Assembly (NCBI GenBank): GCA_963548155.1
Contig: CAUUTP010000104.1
Span: 1 to 5,828 of the forward strand
From: Eikenella sp963548155
GTDB lineage: Bacteria > Pseudomonadota > Gammaproteobacteria > Burkholderiales > Neisseriaceae
Direction of reading: 5' to 3'
DNA: 5,828 nucleotides
The position numbers and the translations under genes were made by a program. The stretch's first letter is position 1, and every line of letters starts with the position of its first letter. The notes under the pieces were generated by a model that had not been told where the DNA came from, searched no databases, and worked only from the letters and a program-made list of their open reading frames with translations. This document shows, one piece after another, positions 1 to 4,241 of this stretch.

Positions 1-207
1 CAAACCGCCGCGCACATGATTTACCCGCGCCACAAAAAGGCGCTGGCATGGGCCACCGGGGCGTATCCGGTAAAAAGTGTGAAGCACCCCGGCAGCCGCA
101 TCCCGGCACGCCCGTTTATGCAGCTCACGCCGCAAGACGAGCACGAGCTGGTGGAGACGGTGAGCGACTATTTGGCCTCCGTCTGCGGCCTACCGAAAGG
201 CAGTTAA
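1..207 (+). CDS. Phage virion morphogenesis protein, Mu gpG-like (3' end only)
   Basis: The reading frame is open from the first base and ends at TAA 205-207, giving the last 68 residues of a longer protein whose start lies upstream of the window. The tail contains HPGSRIPARPF followed by an acidic helix (DEHELVETVSDYLA). This is the typical C-terminus of the phage virion morphogenesis (tail completion) family that includes Mu gpG. Family members act late in virion assembly, at head completion or head-tail joining. Position supports the call, because the next gene is the I-like protease, as in Mu. An in-frame ATG at 16 exists, but open coding sequence runs through it from base 1 and no Shine-Dalgarno precedes it, so it is probably an internal Met. 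The family call is from memory of the signature plus gene order. Confidence 0.82.
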   Translation, partial: QTAAHMIYPRHKKALAWATGAYPVKSVKHPGSRIPARPFMQLTPQDEHELVETVSDYLASVCGLPKGS

Positions 208-232
208 ACGACACCCCGCCCAAAATCGCGCC

Positions 233-248
233 AAACGGCGTTTAAACG
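233..248. repeat. AAACG/CGTTT half-site cluster, candidate activator site
   Basis: Three copies of one 5-mer alternate in orientation: AAACG at 233-237, CGTTT at 239-243 and AAACG at 244-248, so two overlapping dyads share the middle copy. The second dyad contains the perfect 8-bp palindrome GTTTAAAC (240-247). The cluster ends 8 bp before TATAGT at 256 and 18 bp before TATATC at 266, roughly where a Mor/C-type activator overlapping the -35 region would bind. The repeats are seen directly; the role as an operator is inference. Confidence 0.4.
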
Positions 249-300
249 GCTTGGGTATAGTTTGGTATATCCCCGCGCCCGACCCCTGCTAAAAAACGCG

Positions 301-321
301 CTTTATAGCCTCTTTATAGCC
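301..321 (+). repeat. Tandem direct repeat CTTTATAGCC x2
   Basis: The 10-mer CTTTATAGCC occurs at 301-310 and again at 312-321, separated by a single T. The period is therefore 11 bp, about one helical turn, so a protein recognising the unit would meet both copies on the same face of the DNA. It lies in the gap upstream of the protease gene. It could be a binding site or a chance duplication in the leader; the sequence alone does not decide. Confidence 0.5.
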
Positions 322-330
322 ATCACACCG

Positions 331-348
331 CAGCCGCCCCGTCGGCTG
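331..348 (+). other. Small stem-loop in the leader upstream of I
   Basis: CAGCCG (331-336) pairs with CGGCTG (343-348) around the 6-nt loop CCCCGT, and TTTC follows almost at once (349-352, after the stem). It could be a weak terminator for the upstream gene or part of a structured 5' leader. The 6-bp stem and the short T-run make a strong terminator unlikely. A further weak stem, GCGCC 357-361 with GGCGC 374-378, follows it. Confidence 0.3.
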
Positions 349-402
349 TTTCATCCGCGCCAAAACCAAGTGAGGCGCTTCAAAGATTTTTCCCCCAATT
401 CC

Positions 403-419
403 GGCTGCACAATGCGGCC
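403..419 (+). promoter_or_regulatory. Hairpin abutting the protease start codon
   Basis: GGCTGC (403-408) can pair with GCGGCC (414-419) with one G-U wobble around the loop ACAAT. The stem ends exactly one base before the ATG at 420. This is where a Shine-Dalgarno should lie, yet no AGGAG-like sequence is present. A four-codon frame ATG CGG CCA TGA (412-423) also overlaps this start by ATGA. The arrangement predicts weak initiation of the full-length protease. The pairing is seen directly; the regulatory effect is inferred. Confidence 0.35.
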
Positions 420-1553
420 ATGAACAAACATACCCCTCCCCCGTTTTTACTGGCTGCCTGTTCCGTCCCGGTGGACGGCGCGGCGCAGCGCATCCAGCTG
501 ATTCCCGCCGGCGAGTTCCGCGCCAACGACGGGCGGCCGGCCGATGCGCCGTTTTGGCGTTTGAGCCCGCAGCGTGCCGCCGCCTTAGTGGCCGAGCTCA
601 ATGCGCGGCCGGTGCGGCTGATGGTGGACTACGAGCACCAAACCCTGTTTACCGCACAAAACGGACAGCCCAACCCGGCATCGGGCTGGCTCTCCGGCTT
701 TGAATGGGTCGACGGCAAGGGGCTGTATGCCGAGGTGCAATGGACGGCCGCGGCCAAGCAGCGAATTGCCGGCGGCGAATACCGTTATATCTCGCCGGTG
801 TTTCAATACACGGCCGCAGGCGACATTCTGAATTTACTGCCGCCTGCGCTCACCAATACCCCGGCGCTTGACCAACTCGACCCGGTGGCCTTGGCCGCCG
901 CCTCCCGATTACTTAACCCCCTCCAACCCTCTCAAAAGGACGAAGCAATGAACGAAGCACAAAAGCTGATGCTGTCGCTGCTCGGGCTGCCTGAAACCGC
1001 CAGCGAGGCGGAGCAGCTGGCCGCGATGCAGCAAATCCAAAGCAGCACCGACGGCAAAAAGCTGGCCGAAGCCTTGGCCGCCGCCAAAGAGGCAGCCAAG
1101 CCGGAAAACAAACCGGCCGAGCCGAACCCGCCCGCCGCCCCTACCGCACCGGCAGGCCAGCCGGCCAATGACGAGACCGGCGCACCCAATACCGCCGCCG
1201 CCTCGCAACAGGTGCCGCTGTCGGCACTGCAAGGCTTGCAGCAGCAGGTGGCCGCTTTGAGCCGACAGCTCGCCGCACATGAAGCAGAAAAAACCGCACA
1301 GCTGATTACCGCCGCCTTGAGCGACGGCCGATTGTTGCCGGCGCAAAAGTCGTGGGCGGAAGGCTTGGGCAAAACCAACCCGCAGGCGCTGGCCGACTTT
1401 TTGGCCACCGCCCAACCGCTGGCCGCTCTGAGCGCCACGCAGACCGGCGGCATCCCGCCCGCCGCCGCGGACAAAGGCTTGACTGCCGAAGAGGCAGAGG
1501 TGGCGCAGATGCTGGGCATCAGTGCCGACGATTTCGTAAAACAAAAGGAGTAA
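420..1553 (+). CDS. Mu gpI-like head maturation protease (with internal scaffold)
   Basis: This 377-residue protein is the prohead protease of Mu-like phages, which cleaves scaffold and matures the capsid. The N-terminal part (about 1-160) carries the family's motifs in order: IQLIPAGEF (25-33), NDGRP (36-40), VDYEHQTL (69-76), a GW..GFEW stretch near 89-96, YRYISPVF (121-128) and ALTNTPALD (143-151). By comparison with prohead proteases, His73 and Ser125 are the likely catalytic residues (inference). A Pro/Ala-rich linker (about 227-265) follows, then a helical, probably coiled-coil stretch (about 266-300), and a conserved-looking tail (LTAEEAEVAQMLGISADDF, 354-372). The second half is also made separately as the scaffold from 948. 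ATG 420 is the first standard start in this frame and keeps the conserved N-terminus, but it lacks a Shine-Dalgarno and has a hairpin directly before it. The length and domain order match Mu gpI. Confidence 0.9.
   Translation: MNKHTPPPFLLAACSVPVDGAAQRIQLIPAGEFRANDGRPADAPFWRLSPQRAAALVAELNARPVRLMVDYEHQTLFTAQNGQPNPASGWLSGFEWVDGKGLYAEVQWTAAAKQRIAGGEYRYISPVFQYTAAGDILNLLPPALTNTPALDQLDPVALAAASRLLNPLQPSQKDEAMNEAQKLMLSLLGLPETASEAEQLAAMQQIQSSTDGKKLAEALAAAKEAAKPENKPAEPNPPAAPTAPAGQPANDETGAPNTAAASQQVPLSALQGLQQQVAALSRQLAAHEAEKTAQLITAALSDGRLLPAQKSWAEGLGKTNPQALADFLATAQPLAALSATQTGGIPPAAADKGLTAEEAEVAQMLGISADDFVKQKE
934..950 (+). promoter_or_regulatory. Ribosome binding site of the internal scaffold start
   Basis: AAAAGGA at 934-940 lies 7 nt before ATG 948 inside the I reading frame. 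It falls just after the last protease motif, at the junction between catalytic and scaffold parts, which is where a separate scaffold product should begin. The full-length start at 420 has no comparable site. Confidence 0.7.
948..1553 (+). CDS. Mu gpZ-like scaffold, internal in-frame start within I
   Basis: ATG 948-950 is codon 177 of the protease frame and is preceded by AAAAGGA (934-940) at a 7-nt spacing, a much better ribosome site than that of the full-length gene. Initiation here gives a 201-residue protein consisting only of the C-terminal half: a short helical segment (MNEAQKLMLSLLGL), an Ala/Pro-rich linker, a Gln/Ala-rich probable coiled coil and the conserved tail ending in DFVKQKE. 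In Mu the scaffold gpZ is known to be made in exactly this way, from an in-frame start inside I. It would line the inside of the prohead during assembly of T and then be removed by the protease. The alternative is that only the full-length form is made and self-cleaves; the clear ribosome site argues against that. Confidence 0.78.
   Translation: MNEAQKLMLSLLGLPETASEAEQLAAMQQIQSSTDGKKLAEALAAAKEAAKPENKPAEPNPPAAPTAPAGQPANDETGAPNTAAASQQVPLSALQGLQQQVAALSRQLAAHEAEKTAQLITAALSDGRLLPAQKSWAEGLGKTNPQALADFLATAQPLAALSATQTGGIPPAAADKGLTAEEAEVAQMLGISADDFVKQKE
984..995 (+). other. DNA-uptake-sequence-like 12-mer, copy 1
   Basis: GGGCTGCCTGAA differs at one base from AGGCTGCCTGAA, which I recall as the Simonsiella-type DNA uptake sequence dialect. 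It lies inside I/Z, encoding Gly-Leu-Pro-Glu, and the following A also matches the second copy. Codon preference could produce it by chance. Confidence 0.35.
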
Positions 1554-1559
1554 TCCCAG

Positions 1560-2474
1560 ATGATTATCACCCCCGCCACACTTAAAGCCCTGATGACCGG
1601 CTTCAAGAAAAACTACCAAGACGGCTTGCAGATGGCCAAGAGCCAATACACGGACATCGCCACCGTGGTGCCGTCTTCCACCGCCTCGAATACTTACGGC
1701 TGGCTCGGTCAAGCCCCCGCGCTGCGCGAATGGGTGGGCGACCGCGTATTCAACGATATGCAGGCGCACGCTTATGCGATTGTCAACAAGCATTTCGAGA
1801 GCTCCATCAAGGTGAGCCGCAACGACATCGAAGACGACAATATCGGCATTTATGCGCCGCTGATGACCGAGCTGGGTCGTGCCGCCGCCGTGTTTGCGGA
1901 CGAGCTGGTTTTCGGCCTGCTGAAAAAAGGCGATACCACCCTGTGCTACGACGGCCAAAACTTTTTCGACACCGACCATCCGGTGGCCGAAAAAGTGGAC
2001 GGCACCGGCAACAAAACCTTGGTTAAAAACCTGTATACCCCCGCCGGCGGCAGTCCGGGCGAAGCGTGGTATTTGTTGGATACCAGCCGCGCGGTAAAAC
2101 CGCTGATTTTTCAGCTGCGCAAGCCGATGAAGCTCACTGCCATGACCAAAGACGACGATGAAAACGTATTTATGCGCAATGAGTTCCGCTACGGCGTGGA
2201 CGGACGCTGCAACGCCGGCTTCGGTTTCTGGCAAATGGCCAGCAAGAGCACCGAGGAGCTGACCCCGGACAACTTCGCGAAAGTGTTTAACGCCATGTAT
2301 GCCCAAAAAGGCGACGGCGGCCGCCCGCTAGCTGTCCGCCCGACCGTGCTGCTGGTACCGCCGACCATGGAAGATTTGGCCAACTCGATTGTCAAACCCG
2401 ACAAATACGAAAACGGCAAATACAACCCACACCACAACCAGGTGCAGGTGATTGCCACCCCGTGGTTGTTGTAA
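1560..2474 (+). CDS. Mu gpT-like major head subunit
   Basis: This is the major capsid protein that forms the icosahedral head shell. Its 304 residues are within a residue or so of Mu gpT as I remember it, and the similarity runs end to end: MIITPATLKALMT at the N-terminus, SNTYGWLG (43-50), REWVGDR (56-62), SRNDIEDDNIGIYAPL (86-101), CYDGQNFFDTDHPV (129-142), YLLDTSRAVKPLIFQ (171-185), GFGFWQMA (220-227) and GDGGRPL (251-257). The ATG follows AAGGAG (1545-1550) at 9-nt spacing and lies 6 nt after the protease stop, so the gene is expressed with its protease and scaffold. As the most abundant structural protein it is expected to be strongly made, and the hairpin directly after its stop fits separate control of its mRNA. 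No truncation or frameshift is visible. Confidence 0.95.
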   Translation: MIITPATLKALMTGFKKNYQDGLQMAKSQYTDIATVVPSSTASNTYGWLGQAPALREWVGDRVFNDMQAHAYAIVNKHFESSIKVSRNDIEDDNIGIYAPLMTELGRAAAVFADELVFGLLKKGDTTLCYDGQNFFDTDHPVAEKVDGTGNKTLVKNLYTPAGGSPGEAWYLLDTSRAVKPLIFQLRKPMKLTAMTKDDDENVFMRNEFRYGVDGRCNAGFGFWQMASKSTEELTPDNFAKVFNAMYAQKGDGGRPLAVRPTVLLVPPTMEDLANSIVKPDKYENGKYNPHHNQVQVIATPWLL

Positions 2475-2483
2475 CCCCTTTCG

Positions 2484-2515
2484 CGGCGGCTTTAACCGGT
2501 TAAAGCCGCCGTTTT
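2484..2515 (+). terminator. Perfect 28-bp palindrome plus T-run after T
   Basis: A perfect inverted repeat spans 2484-2511. The left arm reads CGGCGGCTTTAACC and the right arm is its exact complement, so RNA would form about 12 bp of stem with a tight CCGG loop. TTTT follows at 2512-2515. It begins 9 nt after the stop of the major head gene, and the next gene's GGAG (2516-2519) abuts the T-run. The T-run is short and the tail genes continue downstream, so it probably acts as a partial terminator or as a 3' stabilising hairpin for the head mRNA. The reverse strand reads the same palindrome but has AAAGGGG rather than a T-run after it, so termination is favoured on the + strand only. Confidence 0.75.
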
Positions 2516-2526
2516 GGAGCAGATAA

Positions 2527-2964
2527 ATGGCAAAAAACAAACCCCAAGACGATGCAGTGCAAAAGCCGCTGCAAGATACGCCGGACAATCCGCCTGAACA
2601 GCAAGAAGCGCAAGGCGGCCAAACCGAGCAGCAGCCAGAGGCGCAGGACAGCCTACCCGAAAACCAGCCGGAACAACAGCAAGACCATCCCGACACCCCG
2701 CCTGAGGCCACGCAGCCTGAAACCGCGCCGGTTGAACAGCAGCCGGAACAGGATGCCGTTGTGCAGCCCACCGCCGATGCAGTGGCCGTGCGCTCACGCA
2801 CCGAGCGCTTTTTCCGTTGCGGCTTGGAATTTGTGCGCCATGAATGGCGTACGGTACAGCGCAGCGAATTGAGCGATGAAGATTGGCAGCGCCTGTTGGC
2901 CGAGCCACATCTTGAAATCCGCCCGGCCGATGCGCCGGACGATAACGAGGACGTGCCGCAATGA
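2527..2964 (+). CDS. Mu gp35 / FluMu HI1506-like protein with Q/P/E-rich N-terminus
   Basis: This 145-residue protein of unknown function sits between major head and gpJ, the slot of Mu gp35 and of HI1506 in FluMu. Residues about 12-82 are low-complexity and dominated by Gln, Pro and Glu (PEQQ, PEAQ, PENQPEQQQ, PEATQPE), probably disordered. The C-terminal part is folded-looking: VRSRTERFFRCGLEF (88-102), HEWRTVQRSELSDEDWQRLL (105-124) and EPHLEIRP (126-133). This pattern (RSR..RFFR.GL.F ... L..E....L...P.L.I) resembles the small domain named after the FluMu protein. The start has GGAG (2516-2519) at 7-nt spacing, directly behind the hairpin after T. Its stop overlaps the next start by ATGA, implying coupling. 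The protein's role in the particle is not known to me; being next to the capsid gene suggests a head-associated or head-tail function. Confidence 0.75.
   Translation: MAKNKPQDDAVQKPLQDTPDNPPEQQEAQGGQTEQQPEAQDSLPENQPEQQQDHPDTPPEATQPETAPVEQQPEQDAVVQPTADAVAVRSRTERFFRCGLEFVRHEWRTVQRSELSDEDWQRLLAEPHLEIRPADAPDDNEDVPQ
2580..2775 (+). repeat. Low-complexity Pro/Gln/Glu codon region
   Basis: This stretch is rich in CCG/CCT, GAA/GAG and CAG/CAA codons and encodes irregular repeats of PEQQ, PEAQ and QPE type within the gp35-like gene. The units vary in sequence and length, so it is degenerate low complexity rather than a clean tandem repeat. It probably encodes a disordered arm whose length could vary between related prophages. 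Confidence 0.6.
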
Positions 2965-3383
2965 TTAGCTATGCCACGCTCGACGAACTGTGCCTGCGAT
3001 ACGGCGACAACACCGTGTTGCAGCTCACCGACTTAGAGCGGCGCGGCCAAATTAATGCCGACATTGCGCAGCAGGCGCTGCTGGACGCTACCGCCGAAAT
3101 CGACGGCTACCTGAACCGCTACACGCGGCCGTTCCCGCAGATTCCGCGGTTATTGACGGTGTACTGCTGCGACATCGCCATCTACCGCTTGGCCACCGGT
3201 ATGCGCCAAGGCAACGATGACATGGACACCCGCTACAAAAACGCCATCGACTACCTCAAGCAGGTGGCGCGCGGCACGGCCACCATCAGCGGGCTGCCTG
3301 AAAACGGCCAGCTCGGCACCGGCGACACCGTGATATTTAACCAGCCGCAACAAAAGGTATTCGGACGTGATCGCCATTATTGA
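2961..3383 (+). CDS. Mu gpJ (gp36)-like protein, DUF1320 family
   Basis: The 140-residue product matches the DUF1320 / gp436-type family of Mu-like phages. It opens with MISYATLDELCLRYGDNTVLQLTD, followed by an acidic-helical stretch with ALLDATAEIDGYLNRYTRPF (39-58), IPRLLTVYCCDIAIYRL (61-77) and RYKNAIDYLKQVARG (91-105). That helical layout is typical of head-completion or connector proteins. Its place between gp35 and K is the Mu order, and a role at the head-tail interface is inferred from family and position. ATG 2961 overlaps the upstream stop (ATGA) and has GAGGA (2947-2951) upstream. The end overlaps K by 17 nt. Two adjacent cysteines (69-70) are present, with no motif I can assign to them. 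Confidence 0.87.
   Translation: MISYATLDELCLRYGDNTVLQLTDLERRGQINADIAQQALLDATAEIDGYLNRYTRPFPQIPRLLTVYCCDIAIYRLATGMRQGNDDMDTRYKNAIDYLKQVARGTATISGLPENGQLGTGDTVIFNQPQQKVFGRDRHY
3291..3302 (+). other. DNA-uptake-sequence-like 12-mer, copy 2
   Basis: This is an identical GGGCTGCCTGAA inside gene J, again read as Gly-Leu-Pro-Glu in frame. Two copies in under 6 kb exceeds the rough chance expectation for a one-mismatch 12-mer, but both share the same codon frame, so biased codon choice is an alternative explanation. Confidence 0.35.
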
Positions 3384-4047
3384 GGCTGCCATCGTGCAGC
3401 GCCTGCGCCAAGGCTTGGGCAAGCTGGTTACCGGCGTGCACAGCTACGGCGGCGAGCTGGACGACGAGGGGCTGTATCAGGTGGTGCAGCAGCTGCCGGC
3501 CGCTTGGGTAACTTTTGCCGGCATCGACAAAACCGAAGCCGTGAAAACCAGCCGCACCAAGCACAAGGCCGAAGCCAAGTTTGTGGTGATGGTGGCCGCC
3601 CGCTCCCTACGGAGCGAGGAAGCCAGCCGCGCCGGCGGCATCGGCCACTGGGAAATCGGCAGCTACCAACTGATTTACGCGGTGCGCCGCCTGCTGGCCA
3701 ATCAGGATTTGGGTTTGGCCATCGACAAGCTGCAACCGCGCGCGGTACGCACCCTGTTTAACGGCAGGATGGAGCGGCAGGAAGCGATGAGCGTGTATGC
3801 CTGCGAATTTGCCACCCATTGGATCGAGGAGGCGTTGGACAACGGCCGCTGGCCGCAAGTACCGCCGCCCACGCCGCCGGGTAGTCCGCCATCCCCGCCG
3901 CACCCCGACCAAATCTTTGTGACCTATCAGGCGGCCACCAGCCCGCCCGACCCCGAGCTGAAAGGCGCCAATCTGCATGTGCACGCGCCACCCGACAAAC
4001 CCACCCCCGCCATCGAGGCGGAAGTTAAATTAGGAGATACGCCATGA
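3367..4047 (+). CDS. Mu gpK (gp37)-like protein, DUF1834 family, GTG start
   Basis: This 226-residue protein belongs by sequence pattern and position to the Mu gp37 family, probably a tail-terminator or neck component. Residues 1-160 carry the family-like body: MIAIIEAAIVQRLRQ, VTGVHSYGGELDDE (21-34), PAAWVTFAGID (44-54), AEAKFVVMVAARSLRSEEASR (68-88, overall a strand then a turn), GSYQLIYAVRRLLANQDLG (98-116), VRTLFNGR (127-134) and YACEFATHW (144-152). The start is GTG 3367, because the next Met is residue 75; AAAAGG (3352-3357) lies 9 nt upstream. It overlaps J by 17 nt and the next gene by ATGA, so coupling is likely. Residues about 164-180 are a Pro-rich linker (PPPTPPGSPPSPPHP), followed by a short tail with FVTYQAATSPPDPELKGANLHVH (184-206). 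The function is inferred from the family. Confidence 0.82.
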   Translation: MIAIIEAAIVQRLRQGLGKLVTGVHSYGGELDDEGLYQVVQQLPAAWVTFAGIDKTEAVKTSRTKHKAEAKFVVMVAARSLRSEEASRAGGIGHWEIGSYQLIYAVRRLLANQDLGLAIDKLQPRAVRTLFNGRMERQEAMSVYACEFATHWIEEALDNGRWPQVPPPTPPGSPPSPPHPDQIFVTYQAATSPPDPELKGANLHVHAPPDKPTPAIEAEVKLGDTP

Positions 4048-4241
4048 CCATCTTGGTAAAAGCCGCCGCCGGCCTGAAAGTGCCGCAGGAAGGCGAGCCG
4101 CACCGCTATATCGACGAGCATCAGGCCGTTGCCGTGGAGGAGAGCGCCTACTATCTGCGCTGCCTTGAGTGCGGCGACTTGGTGCGCGAATCCGAGGCCG
4201 AATCCGAGCCTGATCCCAAACCCGCCAAAGGAGGCAAATAA
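4044..4241 (+). CDS. Small Mu gp38-like protein, DUF2635 family
   Basis: This 65-residue protein occupies the slot between K and the sheath gene, where Mu and relatives encode a small DUF2635 protein. The pattern fits: a short N-terminal strand (MTILVKAAAGLKVP), a central PHRYIDEHQAVAVEESAYYLRCLECGDLV and a charged, Pro/Lys-rich tail. CLEC (40-43) is a Cys pair; with no second pair present, a zinc site is unlikely. The ATG overlaps the K stop (ATGA) and TAGGAGA (4031-4037) lies just upstream. The stop shares one base with the sheath start (TAATG), so the gene is tied translationally to both neighbours. No function is established to my knowledge; a minor tail or assembly role is inferred from context. 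Confidence 0.75.
   Translation: MTILVKAAAGLKVPQEGEPHRYIDEHQAVAVEESAYYLRCLECGDLVRESEAESEPDPKPAKGGK

Larger units (their letters stand above)
208..419 (+). promoter_or_regulatory. Non-coding gap between G and I; probable late-promoter and leader region
   Basis: This 212-base gap is the only long non-coding stretch in the window, and no credible gene is visible in it. The frame of the downstream gene is open back to 309 but has no ATG, GTG or TTG before 420. In phage Mu the equivalent G-I junction carries PI, one of the late promoters activated by the phage protein C (established knowledge). What is seen here: alternating half-sites AAACG (233-237), CGTTT (239-243) and AAACG (244-248), the last two forming GTTTAAAC; then TATAGT (256-261) and TGGTATATC (263-271) as -10 candidates, the second resembling an extended -10. 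No TTGACA-like -35 is present, which would suit an activator-dependent promoter. The downstream part (301-419) holds a tandem repeat and three small stem-loops. The promoter function is inference. Confidence 0.45.

Noticed and set aside
48..245. Overlapping + strand frame in the end of G
   Set aside because: It is a frame-shifted reading of the G gene and has no ribosome site or conserved motif.
745..756. GC-rich palindrome around GGCCGCGGCC in the protease gene
   Set aside because: It is short, sits inside conserved coding sequence and is explained by Ala/Lys codons in GC-rich DNA.
1730..2026. Arg-rich alternative frame inside the major head gene
   Set aside because: It is a +1-type shadow of T and has no independent start signal; its Arg-rich composition is typical of a shifted GC-rich gene.
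909..2306. Long minus-strand open frame (465 codons) opposite I/Z and T
   Set aside because: It lies antisense to two confidently recognised genes, has low-complexity Gly/His/Gln-rich composition and shows no family signature. High GC with biased codons commonly removes stops on the opposite strand.
2328..2908. Minus-strand Cys/Ser/Gly-rich frames across the gp35-like gene
   Set aside because: The apparent repeats are the complement of the CAG/GAA/CCG-rich codons of the low-complexity arm, not a real cysteine-rich protein.
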